Shown here in pieces: positions 1-11,211 of a stretch of DNA of 64,000 bases. The DNA comes from Cervus elaphus (taxonomy: Eukaryota; Chordata; Mammalia; Artiodactyla; Cervidae). Position numbers and translations under genes: made by a program. A model generated the notes under the pieces. It was given only the letters and a program-made list of their open reading frames with translations. It did not search any database and was not told the origin of the DNA. The stretch covers positions 22,604,001 through 22,668,000 of the forward strand of contig NC_057847.1 in assembly GCF_910594005.1 (NCBI RefSeq), in the 5' to 3' direction. Within the stretch, counting starts at the first letter, position 1. The number at the start of each line of letters is the position of its first letter.

Positions 1-700
1 TCCTGATTCCTTGACAGAATTCCCCATGTCAAAAACAGCATGTAAGTCATCCAAATTTGCACATGTCCAAAGGCAAAGCCTCTCCCAAAAGATTTGCCAT
101 ACTGACAGTTTCAGCTCATTTTAGTTTAATTCACAAACGGTGAAAAATAGAACTATAAGCATACAAAATATTTTCTACTTTTCTGGCCTTTAAAAATGAA
201 GTGACTAACACATTATCTGGATTTTGCTTAACAGGTGAATTATAAACTTTGTTTATAAGCTTTATAAATAGGTAAATTATAAATTAGTTACTTTTCTGAT
301 TGCTTTTCTTAATTGTTCATGATTTAGTTATGTAGTTCTATTATTAGACTCTTTTGTTCCTAAATATATAAAATTAATACTCTGAGGCTTTTAGAGAACA
401 GAGATGCTCTTAAAGCTGAATAACAGAACAAAAAGAGGAATTTACTATCATGTTTAATAACTTTACTTCTGTGATCTTCATTTCCATTTTGCATGAGCAG
501 CAGAAATTTCACAAGAAATGTACTGATGTGTGTTTACATTTTCTGACAGTAAGGATCCTATGATAAGAGTGGGAAAGCTTTACCTCTAAGTCTATAGGTA
601 ATACAGAGAAAATACAACACAGCTGTAGATATAGGATATTACTTTTTCATTTTGAACATCAAGAATTGTCCTTTGGAGTGTCTTTCATAGAGACTGCGGA
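1..700. other. AT-rich single-copy sequence
   Basis: No gene, RNA or recognisable repeat is seen. The stretch is AT-rich with short A and T runs and no long open frame. It looks like ordinary intergenic or intronic DNA. Confidence 0.5.
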
Positions 701-846
701 AGATCCCCTGAAAGAGGGCAAGGCAACCCACTCCAGTACTCCTGCCTAGAGAATCCCACAGACAAAGGAGCCTGGCGGGGCTGCAGTCCATAGGGTCACA
801 GAGAGTCAGACACGACTGCCGCGACTAAGCACCGGCAGAAGCACAC
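701..846 (+). repeat. BovA SINE fragment
   Basis: The BovA body is recognisable: the 'cccactccagtactcctgcc' block at about 729, then 'gagcctggcggggctgcag', and the tail 'gacacgactgccgcgactaa'. The tRNA-like head of a full Bov-tA is missing, so this is a 5'-truncated copy. It is a non-coding retroposon mobilised by BovB-type machinery. Confidence 0.85.
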
Positions 847-1059
847 ACCTTTATGATCAAAAGAGGAAAGGAATGAAGGGCAAACAGGAAGTGTGAAAAG
901 GGCATATGCAATCAGGAGCAGCCCCATTGATTCTCCCTCGCAAAAGCCTCTTCCATCCATTTCCTCCTTTCCAATTGCCGCAGCAGTTGGAAAGCCTCTT
1001 CCTACTTAGAGGCTTCATTGCCTCCTGACTGAGCAAATGTACTAGCCTTCTATTTGTTC

Positions 1060-1590
1060 TTCCTAAACCATATTTTAGATTGCATCATTCACCCACTCGC
1101 TAACCTTAAATTATTCCCAAATTACCTATCAAAGTACAAACTTCTGGCCTTTGAGGTCCCTGGAAATCAGATACCAAACAAACGTCCTGCCTCTGGCCCT
1201 CATTTCTCTTCTCAGAGTATTCTGTGCTAATTACAAAACTCAGCTACATCATAGTCTACAAATCAACCACCTGCTTCTCTGCCCTCTGATTTTTGTTCTA
1301 ACATCCTCTCCACTTTATTCTGTCCCAGTTATGCCATCTCCCCTCAAAACTGTCCCATCATTCAAAGCTTGATTTACATGTAATCTTCTCTGTGTAAAGC
1401 TTCTGATCTCATGGTTATATGTTCCTCTCTTTGCCCTATATTGCAGTTAATGGCGAGTCTGTGTTTTCCTCTGTTAGAACATGTGTCCATCAAAGCATAT
1501 GATCATGTCTTAGCTACCTTTTATTCCGTTTGATGTTTTATATAAATATAATGGTACTCAATACAAGTATATTGAATAAATGAAGGTGTG
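1060..1590 (+). repeat. Probable L2 LINE 3' region
   Basis: Two landmarks match the 3' part of L2 in order. The first is the 'aagtacaaacttctggcctt' block near 1130, resembling the L2 ORF2 end. The second is the terminal pattern 'ggtactcaatacaagtat' followed by 'tgaataaatgaa' near 1550-1583. The copy is highly diverged, and the 73-codon frame from 1151 inside it is chance. A related CR1-type family is possible. Confidence 0.45.
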
Positions 1591-1872
1591 CAGCCATGAA
1601 TTTCTCCATGAGAAATCTCCTAAGCTCCAAGAGGAGATTTCTCTCTAACTGGGTGATTGAAAATGTTAGACTCCTAAGATGCCAGCAGAATGCCATTTGA
1701 TTCTTTCTCAACCCTCTTCCTTTAAAATTACTCTGCTAAATCAGTCTTCCCTACTCCAGGGTGAACTCTGGTAGATTCTACGGCTCTTCTGACATACTCA
1801 GGAGTTATACAGCCCCCCAGCTATTCCCCTTGTTTAGGATAAGAAGCCTGTGGCTAGGAGAGGATCATTTGT

Positions 1873-2015
1873 TGTTCAGTCGCTAAGTCGTGTCTGACTC
1901 TTTGTGACCCCATGGACTGTAGCACGACAGGCTTCCCTATCTCTCACCATCTCCCGGCGTTTGCTCAAACTCATGTCCATTGAGTCCATTGAGTCCATTG
2001 ATTCGGACATGGAGA
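1873..2015 (-). repeat. BovB (RTE LINE) 3'-tail fragment
   Basis: This reads as the reverse complement of the BovB 3' end, from 'ttcagtcgctaagtcgtgtc' to 'ctcaaactcatgtccattga'. Homology fades into a locally expanded segment with short tandem units. No coding capacity remains. The 70-codon frame from 1904 is antisense translation of this tail. Confidence 0.8.
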
Positions 2016-2072
2016 GGGTCATGTTACTCTTGTTACTGAGCCTTGTTACTCTTGAGCCTTGTTACTCTTCCT
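1975..2072. repeat. Short tandem expansions at a BovB end
   Basis: A 10-base unit 'tccattgagt' is repeated about three times near 1978-2004. After a short spacer, a 16-base unit 'gagccttgttactctt' occurs twice in tandem near 2038-2069. Both look like replication-slippage products grown at the edge of the BovB fragment. Confidence 0.7.
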
Positions 2073-2404
2073 CAGTTCACTTCCTCCCCCAAGACAGATG
2101 CAGGGAGGTCAGATGAGAGGGCAAAGCCTTACTTGACAGATGCTGCCCTAATTTGGTTTCAGGGCCCTCTGTATCAGATACCAACATTCTCTTTTTATCA
2201 TGAGTGGCTTTTATAAATTCTTCAGAGGACTCTTAGGAGTAGCAACCTCCTAATGGCAGTCCCTGATATGGGTGTGCCTCTCCTGATGACTGGTTATAAT
2301 CCCCCCTCAGCCCCTGGCTTCCAGGGGCCCATCCACACCCTTCTTCATGGAGATCATCTCATTCTTCCAGGAATTCCTCTTGGTCAAGGCCTATTTTTGT
2401 TTCT

Positions 2405-3300
2405 TATTTTTAACTGTGGTAAAATAGACACAGCATAAAATTTACTATTTTTAGTTATACAGTTCAGTGGCATAAGTACATTCATATTGTTATGCAACCA
2501 TCACCATCATCCATCACCAGAACTTTTTCATCTTCCCAAAGTGAAAGTTGATGCCCATTAAACATTAACTCCTCATTTTTCCTTGCATGCAGCCCATGGC
2601 AACCACCATTCTCCTTTTCATCTACGTATTTCTCTACTCAGGGTACCTCATATAGCAAAATCTTAATTGTCCATATGCAACTGGCTTATTTCACTTATTT
2701 TCAAGATTCATCTATGTTGAAGCATATGTCCAAATTTTCTTCCTTTTTAAGGCTGACTAATATTCCACTGGTTATGGTTTTTCCAGTGGTCATGTATGGA
2801 TGTGAGAGTTGGACTGTGAAGAAAGCTGAGCGCTGAAAAATTGATGCTTTTGAACTGTGGTGTTGGAGAAGACTCTTGAGAGTCCCTTGGACTGCAAGGA
2901 GATCCAACCAGTCCATCCTAAAGGAGATTAGTCCTGGGTATTCATTGGAAGGACTGATGCTGAAGCTGAAACTCCAATACTTTGGACACCTCATGCGAAG
3001 AGTTGACTCATTGGAAAAGACCCTGATGCTGGGAGGGATTGGGGGCAGGAGGAGAAGGGGATGACAGAGGATGAGATGGCTGGATGGCATCACCGACTCA
3101 ATGGACATGAGTTTGAGTAAACTCCGGGAGTTGGTGATAGACAGGGAGGCCTGGCGTGCTGCGATTCATGGGGTCGCAAAGAGTCGGACATGACTGAGCA
3201 ACTGAACTGAACTGAATATTCCATTATATTTGTCTATTACACGTGTTCATTCATTCATCTGTTGATAAACACTTGGGATGCTTTCAGGTCAAAGTCCTTT
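2405..3300 (-). repeat. L1M LINE, antisense, split by a BovB
   Basis: Old mammalian L1 sequence read backwards: landmarks are 'gttcagtggcataagtacat', 'caaccatcaccatcatcc', 'ctggcttatttcacttattt' and 'ctttttaaggctgactaata'. The order continues after the BovB insertion with 'atctgttgataaacacttgg'. The segment is 5'-truncated and non-coding. Confidence 0.8.
2759..3223 (+). mobile_element. BovB 3' fragment with target-site duplication
   Basis: A sense-strand BovB tail of about 450 bases lies at 2768-3214, flanked by the direct repeat 'aatattcca' at 2759-2767 and 3215-3223. It carries the C-terminal end of the BovB ORF (MYGCESWT-like and LKLKLQYFGHLM-like blocks, interrupted by stops) and the diagnostic end 'gactgagcaactgaactg'. 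It is 5'-truncated, as typical of target-primed reverse transcription, and lies within the older L1M. Confidence 0.9.
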
Positions 3301-3537
3301 TAAACCTGGATATCTTTCATAGATCCATTTGATCTATGGGAAAAATCACATGTTTTCAACCATTAGATTGAAGTGCAAGTCCTCCTCAAAACACCTCTCT
3401 CTTTATGCTCACTAACTTCTGTAGTTTTTAGATGTGAGTCAGGTACCAGTCTCTGTTCCCACACTACACTAAGGTGAAAGACACAGTAGGTCCCCCAAAT
3501 GATTCTCCAGAAGGAACTCTCAAGAAACCCTAAGATA

Positions 3538-3769
3538 TCCTCAATATGCATACTCAGTTGCTCAGTGTTGTCTGACTCTTTGCGACCCTTTGGACTATAG
3601 GTCACCAGGCTCCTCTGTCCATGGGATTCTTCAGGCAAGAATACTGGAGTGGGTTGCCATGCCCTCCTCCAGGGGATCTTCCTGATCCAGGGATGGAACC
3701 TACATCTCCCTCATTGGCAGATGGATTCTTTACCACTGAGCCATCAGGGAACCCCATCTCCTCAATATG
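3538..3769 (-). mobile_element. Bov-tA SINE with target-site duplication
   Basis: A near-complete antisense Bov-tA: BovA body ('aagaatactggagtgggttg') followed by the tRNA-like head ending 'actgagccatcagggaacc'. The direct repeat 'tcctcaatatg' flanks it at 3538-3548 and 3759-3769. The short frames in both strands here are SINE translations, not genes. Confidence 0.9.
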
Positions 3770-4285
3770 GGGCTCTCATAAACTGTTATCCTTTTTACAC
3801 AATGCAGAGTGGGAAACAAGCGCCTTAACTTGGAGGCAGGAGAACTAGTTTGGGGCACCTTCTTTCCAAGTCCTACATAAAAGGCCTAGATGGCCTGGCA
3901 CTCCCTTTAGAATGTAGTACCTATTTGTCTCAACTATAAACTCAGGCAGAAAGAGTCTCATTTAAACATCCTATTTTGTCTACCAAAATAGTTTTTTCTA
4001 GACCAGGTTACTGTCAGACCACAATCCAATGACTGCCCAAATGGTAAGTATCAACCCTGGAAAGACCCATGTTTATTTGTAGGTACAATGGATACAAGTG
4101 TGCAATTACAAAGCCAAATGGAATGCATCAACAGAAATGGAATTATTCCCACTTGTAAATTCTTTTTTACTGACAATATGATGGATTATGTAAACACTTC
4201 TTTTGGAGAAAAGAAAAAAAGAAACACAAATTACTCTCTTCAAATGGTTATGTACTAATTAGTTCCCTGTTGTGGTCACTACTAC
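3770..4285. other. No gene seen
   Basis: Diverged single-copy or very old repeat sequence. An A-rich patch lies near 4210. No convincing open frame, splice pair or RNA gene. Confidence 0.4.
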
Positions 4286-4289
4286 ATCA

Positions 4290-5657
4290 TTTGTTGTTCA
4301 GTTGCTCAGTTGTGTCTGACTTTTTGTGACCCCATGGACTGCAGCACACCAGGCTTCCCTGTCCTTCACCATCTCCCAGAGCTTGTCAAACTCATGTCCA
4401 TTGAATCGGTGATGCCATCCAACCATCTCATCCTCTGTCATCCCATTCTCCTCCTGCTTTCAATCTTTCCCAGCATCAGGGTCTTTTCAAATGAGTTGAC
4501 TTTTGCATCAGGTGACCAAAGTATTGGAGCTTTAGTTTCAGCATCAGTCCTTCCAATGAATATTCAGGGTTGAGTTCCTGTTGACTGGTTTGTGTTGACT
4601 GGTTTGACCTCCTTGCAGTCCAAGGGACTCTCAGGAGTCTCCTCCAACACCACAGTTCAAAAGCATCAATTCTTTGGTGCTCAGCCTTATTTATGGTCCA
4701 ACTCTCACATCCATACATGACTACTGGAAAAACCATAGCTTTGACTAGATGGACCTTTGTCAGCAAAGTAATGTCTCTGCTTTTTCATATGCTGTCTAGG
4801 TTTGTCATAGCTTTTCCTCCAAGAAGCAAGTGTCTTTTAATTTCATGGCTGGAGTACCATCTGTAGTGGTTTTTGAGCCCCCCAAAATCAAGTCTCTCAC
4901 TGTTTCCCCATCTATTTGCCATGAAGTGATAGGACCAGATGCCATGATCTTAGTTTTTGAATGTTTAATTTTAAGCCAGCTTTTTCACTCTCCTCTTTCA
5001 CCTTCATCAAGAGGCTCTTTAGTTCCTCTTCCCTTTCTGCCATAAGGCTGGTGTTATCTGTGTATCTGAGGTTGTTGATATTTCTCCAGGAAATCTTGAT
5101 TCCAGCTTGTGCTTCATTCAGCCTGGCATTTCTCATGATGTACGCTGCACATAAGTTAAATAAGCAGGGTCACAGTATACTGCCTTGATGTACTCCTTCC
5201 CAATTTTGAACCAGTCCATTGTTCCATGTCCGGTTCTAACTGTTGCTTCTTTACCTGCATACAGGTTTCACAGGAGGCAGGTAAGGTGGTCTGGTATTCC
5301 CATCTCTTTAAGAATTTCCCACAGTTTGTTGTGACACACACAGTCAAAGGCTTCAGCATAGTCAATGAAGCAGAAGTAGATGTTTTTCTGGAACTATCTT
5401 GCTTTTTTGATGATCCAACAGATGTTGGCAATTTGATCTCTGGTTCCCCTGCCTTTCCTAAATCCAGCTTGAACATCTGGAAGTTCATGGTTCATGTACT
5501 ATTGAAGCCTCGCTTGTAGAATTTTGAGCATTACTTTTTGAACATTCTTTGGCATTGCCTTTCTTTGGGATTGGATTGAAAACTGACCTTTTCCAGTCCT
5601 GTGGCCACTGCTGAGTTTTTCAAATTTGCTGACATATTGAGTATAGCACTTTCACCT
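4290..5657 (-). mobile_element. BovB LINE, antisense, 5'-truncated (about 1.4 kb)
   Basis: The whole segment is BovB read backwards, from its 3' tail ('tcagttgctcagttgtgtct') to part of the reverse-transcriptase region ('gaaaactgaccttttccagt' near 5578). Broken minus-strand frames retain recognisable blocks: MYGCESWT at about 4730-4705 and NNLRYTDNTSLMAE near 5078-5040. In the latter, the catalytic YADD box reads YTDN, so one catalytic aspartate is replaced. Frameshifts and stops split the ORF, so it is dead. Confidence 0.9.
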
Positions 5658-5749
5658 TATAAGTTACCTTAAAAAAAAAAAAGATTTGGAAGCTGTTCTC
5701 TCTGAAAATTCCAGGGTCTTATTGAGTTGGTTTACCAATATAAATTTAT

Positions 5750-5941
5750 GATCGTGCATGTGTGCTCAGCCATGTACGACTCTTTGTGACCCCATAGACT
5801 ATAGCCTGCCACTCTTCTCTGTCCATTGAATTCTCCAGGCAAGAATACTGGAGTGGGTTGCCATTCCCTTCTCCAGGGGATCTTCCAGACCCAAGGACTG
5901 AAATTTTGTGTCCTGTGTCTCCTGCATTGACAGGCAAATTC
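5750..5941 (-). mobile_element. Bov-tA SINE, first part (split by L1)
   Basis: Antisense Bov-tA body 'aagaatactggagtgggttg' plus the start of the tRNA-like head, 'ctcctgcattgacaggcaaa'. The element breaks off at a poly-T run where an L1 begins and resumes at 9152 on the far side. The two halves fit one SINE. Confidence 0.85.
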
Positions 5942-8900
5942 TTTTTTTTTTTCCACTTTATTTTTTAATTGAAGGATAATTGCTTTACAGAATTTTGTTG
6001 TTTTCTGTCAAACATCAACAAGAATCAGCCTTAGGTACTCCCTAGTACCTAAGACTACTCCTTAGTCCTCTTCCTCCCAAACTTCGCTCCTCAGCCTGCC
6101 TCCCATCTCCCTCCCCACCCACCCTTCTAGATTGTCACAAAGCCCCTGTTTGAGTTCCCTGAGTCATAGAGCAAGTTCCCGTTGGCTATCTCTTCTACAT
6201 ATGGTATTGTAAGTTTCCATGTTACTCTCTCTGTGCATCTCTCCCTCTCCCTCCTCCCCGCCCCCCATGTCCATAGGTCTGTTCTATAGGTCTGTTTCGC
6301 CACTGGTGCCCTGCAAATAAATTCATCAGTACCATCTTTCTAGAGTCCATATATATGCATCAGTATATGATATTTATATTTCTCTTTCTGACTTACTTCA
6401 CTCTGTATAGTCGGTTCTAGGTTCATCTACCTTATTAGAACTGACTCAAATGAATTCCTTTTTATGGCTGAGTAATATCCCATTGTAAATATGGACCACA
6501 GTTTCTTTATCCATTCATTTGTCAATGGACATCTAGGTTGCTTCCAAGTCCTAGCTATTGTAATTAGTGCTGCAGTCAACATTGGGGTGCATGTGTCTTT
6601 TTCAGTTTTGGTTTCCTCAGAGTATATACCTAGGAGTTTTTTGCTGGGTCATATGGTGGTTTTATTCCTAGTTTTTTAAGGAATCTCTGTACCATCTTCT
6701 GCAGTAGCTGTATCAATTTACATTTCCACCAGCAATGCAAAAGTGTTCCCTTTTCTCCATACCCTCTCCCAGCATTCATTGTAGACTTTTTGATGATGGC
6801 CATTCTGATGGTGTGAGGTGATATCACACTGTAGTTTTGATTTGTATTTCTCTAATAATGAGTGATGTTGAGCATCTTTTCATGTGTTTGCTAGCTGTCT
6901 GTATGTCTTTTTTGGAGAAATGTTTGTTTAGGTCTTTTTTCCAATTTTTGATTGGGTTATTTGTTTTGTTTTGTTGTTGCTTTTTTTTTTTTTTTTTGGT
7001 ATTGAGTTGTATGAGCTGCTTGTATATTTTGGAAATTAATTCTTTGTCAGCTGTTTCCTTTGCTATTATTTTCTCCCATTCTGCTTGTCTTTTCACCTTC
7101 TTGTGGTTTCCTTTGCTGTGCAAAAGCTTTTAAGTTTAATTAGGTTCTACTTGTTTATTTTTGTTTTTATTTCCATTATTCTAGGTGGTGGGTCATAGAA
7201 GATCTTGCTTTGATTTATGTCATCGAGTGTTCTGACTGTTTTCCTCTAAGAATTTTACAGTTTCTGGTCTTAGATTTTGGTCTTTAATCCATTTTGAGTT
7301 TATCTTTGTGTATGGCATTAGGAAGTGTTCTAATTTCATTCTTTTACATGTAGCTGTCCAGTTTTCCCAGCACCACTTATTGAAGAGGCTGTCTTTGCCC
7401 ATTGTACATTCTTGCCTCTTTTGTCAAAAATAAGGTACCCATAGGTGCGTGGGTTTATCTCTGGGCTCTCTATCTTGTTCAGTAGGTCTATATTTCTGTT
7501 TTTGTGCCGGTGCCATACTGTCTTGATGACTGTAACTTTGTAGTAGAGTCTGAAGTCAGGAAGGTTGATTCCTCCAGCTCCATTCTTCTTTCTCAAGACT
7601 GCTTTGGCTTCGGGTCTTTTGTGTTTCCATATAAACTGTGATTTTTTTGTTCTAGTCTTTTGAAAAATTCCATTGGTAATTTGATAAGGATTGCATTGAA
7701 TCTGTAGATTGCATTTGGTAGTATAGTCAGTTCCTACCCAGGAACATGAAATATCTCTCCATCTGTTTATGTCATCTTTGATTTCTTCCCTCAGTATCTT
7801 ATAATTTTCTGTATACAGTTCTTTTGTCTCCTTAGGTAGGTTTATTCCTAGATATTTTATTCTTGAATAAATTGAATGAGATTGATTCCTTAATTTCTTT
7901 TTCTGATTTTTCATTGTTAGGGTATAGGAATGCAAGTGATTTCTGTGTATCGACCTTGTATCCTGTGACTTTGCTGAATTCAGTGATTAGCTGTAGTAAT
8001 TTTCTGATAGCTTCTTTTGGGTTTTCTATGTATTTATCATGTCATCTGTGAACAGTGAGAGTTTTACTTCTTTTCTGATCTACATTCCTTTTATTACTTT
8101 TTCTTCTCCAACTGCTGTAGCTAGGACTTCCAAAACTATGTTGAATAATAGTGGTGAGAGTGGACACCCTTGTCTTGTTCCTGATCTTAGAGGGAATGCT
8201 TTTAGTTTTTCAGCATTGAGAATAATGTTTGCCTTGGGCTTATCATATATAGCCTTTACTGTGTTGAGGTAGGTTCCTTCTATGTTCATGTTTTGAAGTG
8301 TTTTTACCATAAGTGTGTGCTGAATTTTGTTGAAGGCTTTTTCTGCATCTATTCAGATAAACATGTGGTTTTTACCTTTCAATTTGTTAATATGGTGTAT
8401 CATGCTGATTGATTTACATATATTGAAGAATCCTTGCGTCTCTGGAATAAACCTGACTTGATCATGGTATATGAGCTTTTTAATGTGTTGCTGAATTCTG
8501 TTTGCTAGAATTTTGTTGAGGATTTTTGCATCTATGTTCATCGGTGATATCAGCCTGTAATTTTCTTTTTGTGTGTTCTCTTTGCCTGCTTTTGGTATCA
8601 GGGTGACCGTGGCCTCATAGGACGAGTTTGGAAGTGTTCCTCCCTCTGCAATTTTTAGGAGGAGTTTCAGAAAAATAGGCATTAGCTCTTCTCTAAATGT
8701 TTGATAGAATTTCTCTGTGAAGCCCTCTGGCCCTGGGCTTTTGTTTTTGTTTTGGGGAGATTTTTTTTTTAAATTACAGTTTCTATTTCAGTGTTTGTAA
8801 TTGGCTTGTTCATAATTTCTATTTCTTCCTGTTTCAGTCTTGGGAGGTTGAACTTTTCTAAGAATCTGTCCATTTCCTCTAGGTTGTCCATTTTATTAGC

Positions 8901-9151
8901 ATATAGTTGCTCACAATATTCTCTTATGATCCTTTGTATTTCTGTGTTGTCTGTTGTAACCTCTCTTTTTTCATTTCTAACTTTGTTGATTTGATTTTTC
9001 TCCCTTTTTCTCATGATGAGTCTGGCTAGTGGTTTGTCAATTTTGTTTATCTTCTCAAAGAGCCAGCTTTTAGTTTCATTAATCTTTGCTAGTACTTCCT
9101 TCATTTCTTTTTCATTTATTTCTCCTCTGATCTTTATGATTTCTTTCCTTC
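5942..9151 (-). mobile_element. Ruminant L1 LINE, antisense, 5'-truncated (3.2 kb)
   Basis: On the minus strand this is the 3' half of an L1: part of ORF2, then 3'UTR and poly-A (seen as poly-T at 5942-5952). ORF2 blocks are visible in order: a pre-RT segment (9140-8769), a reverse-transcriptase segment with TLIPKAGKENTQKENYRLIS (8600-8540), the SGTRQGCPLSPLLFNIVLEV block (near 8190-8130), and a C-terminal segment (7935-7336 and 7123-6630). The catalytic FADD box reads FTDD at 8052-8041, both aspartates present. Stops and shifts break the frame, including a TAG just before the FTDD box, so it is not functional. It is inserted in a Bov-tA and is therefore younger than it. Confidence 0.9.
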
Positions 9152-9192
9152 TGGCAGATGAATTCTTTACCACCAGTGCCACCTGGAAAACC
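9152..9192 (-). mobile_element. Bov-tA SINE, second part (after the L1)
   Basis: The sequence 'attctttaccaccagtgcc' followed by 'acctggaaa' completes the tRNA-like head interrupted at 5941. A similar 'ggca..attctt' motif is present on both sides of the L1, consistent with its target-site duplication. Confidence 0.75.
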
Positions 9193-9369
9193 AAACTGTG
9201 ACTTTAAAAAAATCCCTAAGAAAATAATCATGCTAAATTTCTTGTACTTCTCTGATAGCCCAGTAAAGACAAGCTAAACAGATAGTGTGAGCTTCAAATT
9301 TTCATTTGCTGCTTTCTGTTGCCCAAAGAAAGATCTCACAATGGCATACTGATTGAACTTTCGGGATAT

Positions 9370-9535
9370 TCTAGCATAGCCCACACATTATAATAAACAG
9401 GGGTGCTTTTTAAAAATATTGGTGCCTGGACCCTTTTCTAAACTGACATATCAGAAATCTCTGAAAGTGGAGACTAAGCATATGCATCTACAAAAAGTTC
9501 TCCATGTGATTATGATGTACAAAGCAAGAAGCATT
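9370..9535. repeat. MER5-like hAT-Charlie DNA transposon relic
   Basis: The block order 'gtgcctggacccttttct', 'tcagaaatctctgaaagtgg', 'atgcatctacaaaaagttct' and 'gtgattatgatg' follows the MER5 consensus layout. It is highly diverged, non-autonomous and non-coding. Terminal inverted repeats are not clear. Confidence 0.5.
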
Positions 9536-9688
9536 GATATAGAGTGATCTATTGATATTTGTGTGATAATTTCTCCAATACTTTCTTTCACAAAAGGCAA
9601 CCATTATATTGGATATTAGTACTTCCTTTATAAGTATTTGTTGAAAAATTAGATTGAAGAGAGTAGGTGAATTGAAGTGAGGTCAAAG

Positions 9689-9865
9689 GGTGCTGTCTCG
9701 GGACTTCCCTGCTGGCCCAGTGGTTAAGACTCTGAGCTCCTAATGCAGGGGGCCCAGGTTCAATCCCTGGTCAGGGAACTAGATCCCACATGCTGCAACT
9801 AAGACCTGGTGCAGCCAAATAAATGAATAAATAAAAAAAAAAAAAAAAAAAAAAGGTGCTGTCTC
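9689..9865 (+). mobile_element. CHR-2-type tRNA-derived SINE with target-site duplication
   Basis: The element begins 'ggacttccctgctggcccag', contains the B-box-like 'ggttcaatccctggtcagg', and ends in 'aaataaatgaataaataa' plus a long poly-A. A perfect direct repeat 'ggtgctgtctc' flanks it at 9689-9699 and 9855-9865. This is the older cetartiodactyl SINE type, distinct from Bov-tA. Confidence 0.9.
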
Positions 9866-10640
9866 CTCCCAGATCTGAATACCCATTTATTCTTTGACTC
9901 CTAATGGTTTCCATCCCCACCTCTCTTTGGAGGTATTATTTGGAAGGCTATCAGTGAACACCTGTGTTCAGTTCCCATTCTCAGTCCTTCTCTTACCTGT
10001 TCATGCTGCTGACTCTTTTCCCCCAATCACAGAAAAGAAAACCAGTCCACTATGGTAATTAACCTGTAAATGACTAGTTTATTTCATGGTCATAGGATCC
10101 AGAGCAAAGATAGATGAACCTTAAAAACAGGAAATGGGGCAGCGATTTTAGTATTACAAGGCTCATTGTGTAATTTATTAGAATTTTATAGTTTTAAATT
10201 TTTCTTTAGTAAAAGGAGAAACAGTTTCTATTCCAATGCCAAGAATAGTATTAATACTTGACATATAGTAGATACAAATATTTGCTTAATGTTATCATTT
10301 ATTTATTTGTTTATGAATGAACATAATTTCATACCTAATCTTATACCTAATGGTATCTGAAGCATTTTTTTACTTACTAACAGCTCCTGTAAGCACCTGT
10401 TTTTGCAAATTTAGGACACAGACTAGTGAAATATCTATGAAAACTGTGATTGCCAGTTTATAACTTTGCACATAAAGTCCACAAATTTTGTGAAGCTGGA
10501 TCTGTGGGCCATTCTTTGAGCTAGCAATGAGGAAGTATATATGTTTTGTTTCTTTTGTCTCAATAATACCTGCTATAGATTATTAGGGTCACAAAGTATT
10601 TTTTTAAATCTTCTTGTTTGGAGGCAGATCAATCATAACT
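9866..10640. other. No gene seen
   Basis: Single-copy-looking AT-rich sequence with no coding frame of note, no RNA gene and no identified repeat. Confidence 0.45.
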
Positions 10641-11044
10641 CTAGCAATTTTTCTGCTTTCTATGTTTTCTACTGTATCCTCCCTTGGCTTCTATGACTCT
10701 ACTTAAGTGATTCTTTCACTCTTAAATCTCTTCAGCCCTCTTCTGACTATTCTTTGAGGTTGAATCATGTGACCTATTTGCTCCTATTTTCTCTATGTAC
10801 ACTTCATCCCTGAGCAATTTCAGCTACTCATTTGGCTTTAACTGAGATGACTCCCAGTATGTATTCCTAGTTCACTCTTTCTCTGTCCTTGAAGCTTCAG
10901 ACTTTTATTTCCTGCTAACTCTTAGCTCTTGTTTGTACCTCCAAAATTTCAGACTTAACATATTTAACAGTTACAATCCCCATTAGAAAAAGAATATACA
11001 TATATTCTTTTTTAATATATTCTTTTAATATGTATATATATTTA

Positions 11045-11067
11045 TATTATTATTATTATTATTAATA
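11045..11067. repeat. (ATT)n microsatellite
   Basis: About seven ATT units adjoin a TATATA-rich stretch from 10990. It lies directly before the CHR-2 SINE and may be length-polymorphic. Confidence 0.9.
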
Positions 11068-11074
11068 GAATATT

Positions 11075-11211
11075 GAGGCACTTCCCTGGGAGTCCAGTAT
11101 TTAAGATTCCTTGCTTTCAATTCAGGGGTGAGGGTTTGATCCCTGGTCAGGGAACTAAGATCTGCATGCTGTGGAGTGCAGTCACATAAATACACATTAA
11201 AAATAAATAAG
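11075..11211 (+). mobile_element. CHR-2-type SINE
   Basis: The head is 'cacttccctgggagtccagt', the B-box-like segment is 'gtttgatccctggtcaggg', and the tail is 'aaaaataaataagta'. The tail runs directly into the next SINE. Confidence 0.85.

Noticed and set aside
7336..7935. 199-codon minus-strand frame
   Set aside because: It is the C-terminal part of L1 ORF2 in a 5'-truncated, stop-containing copy.
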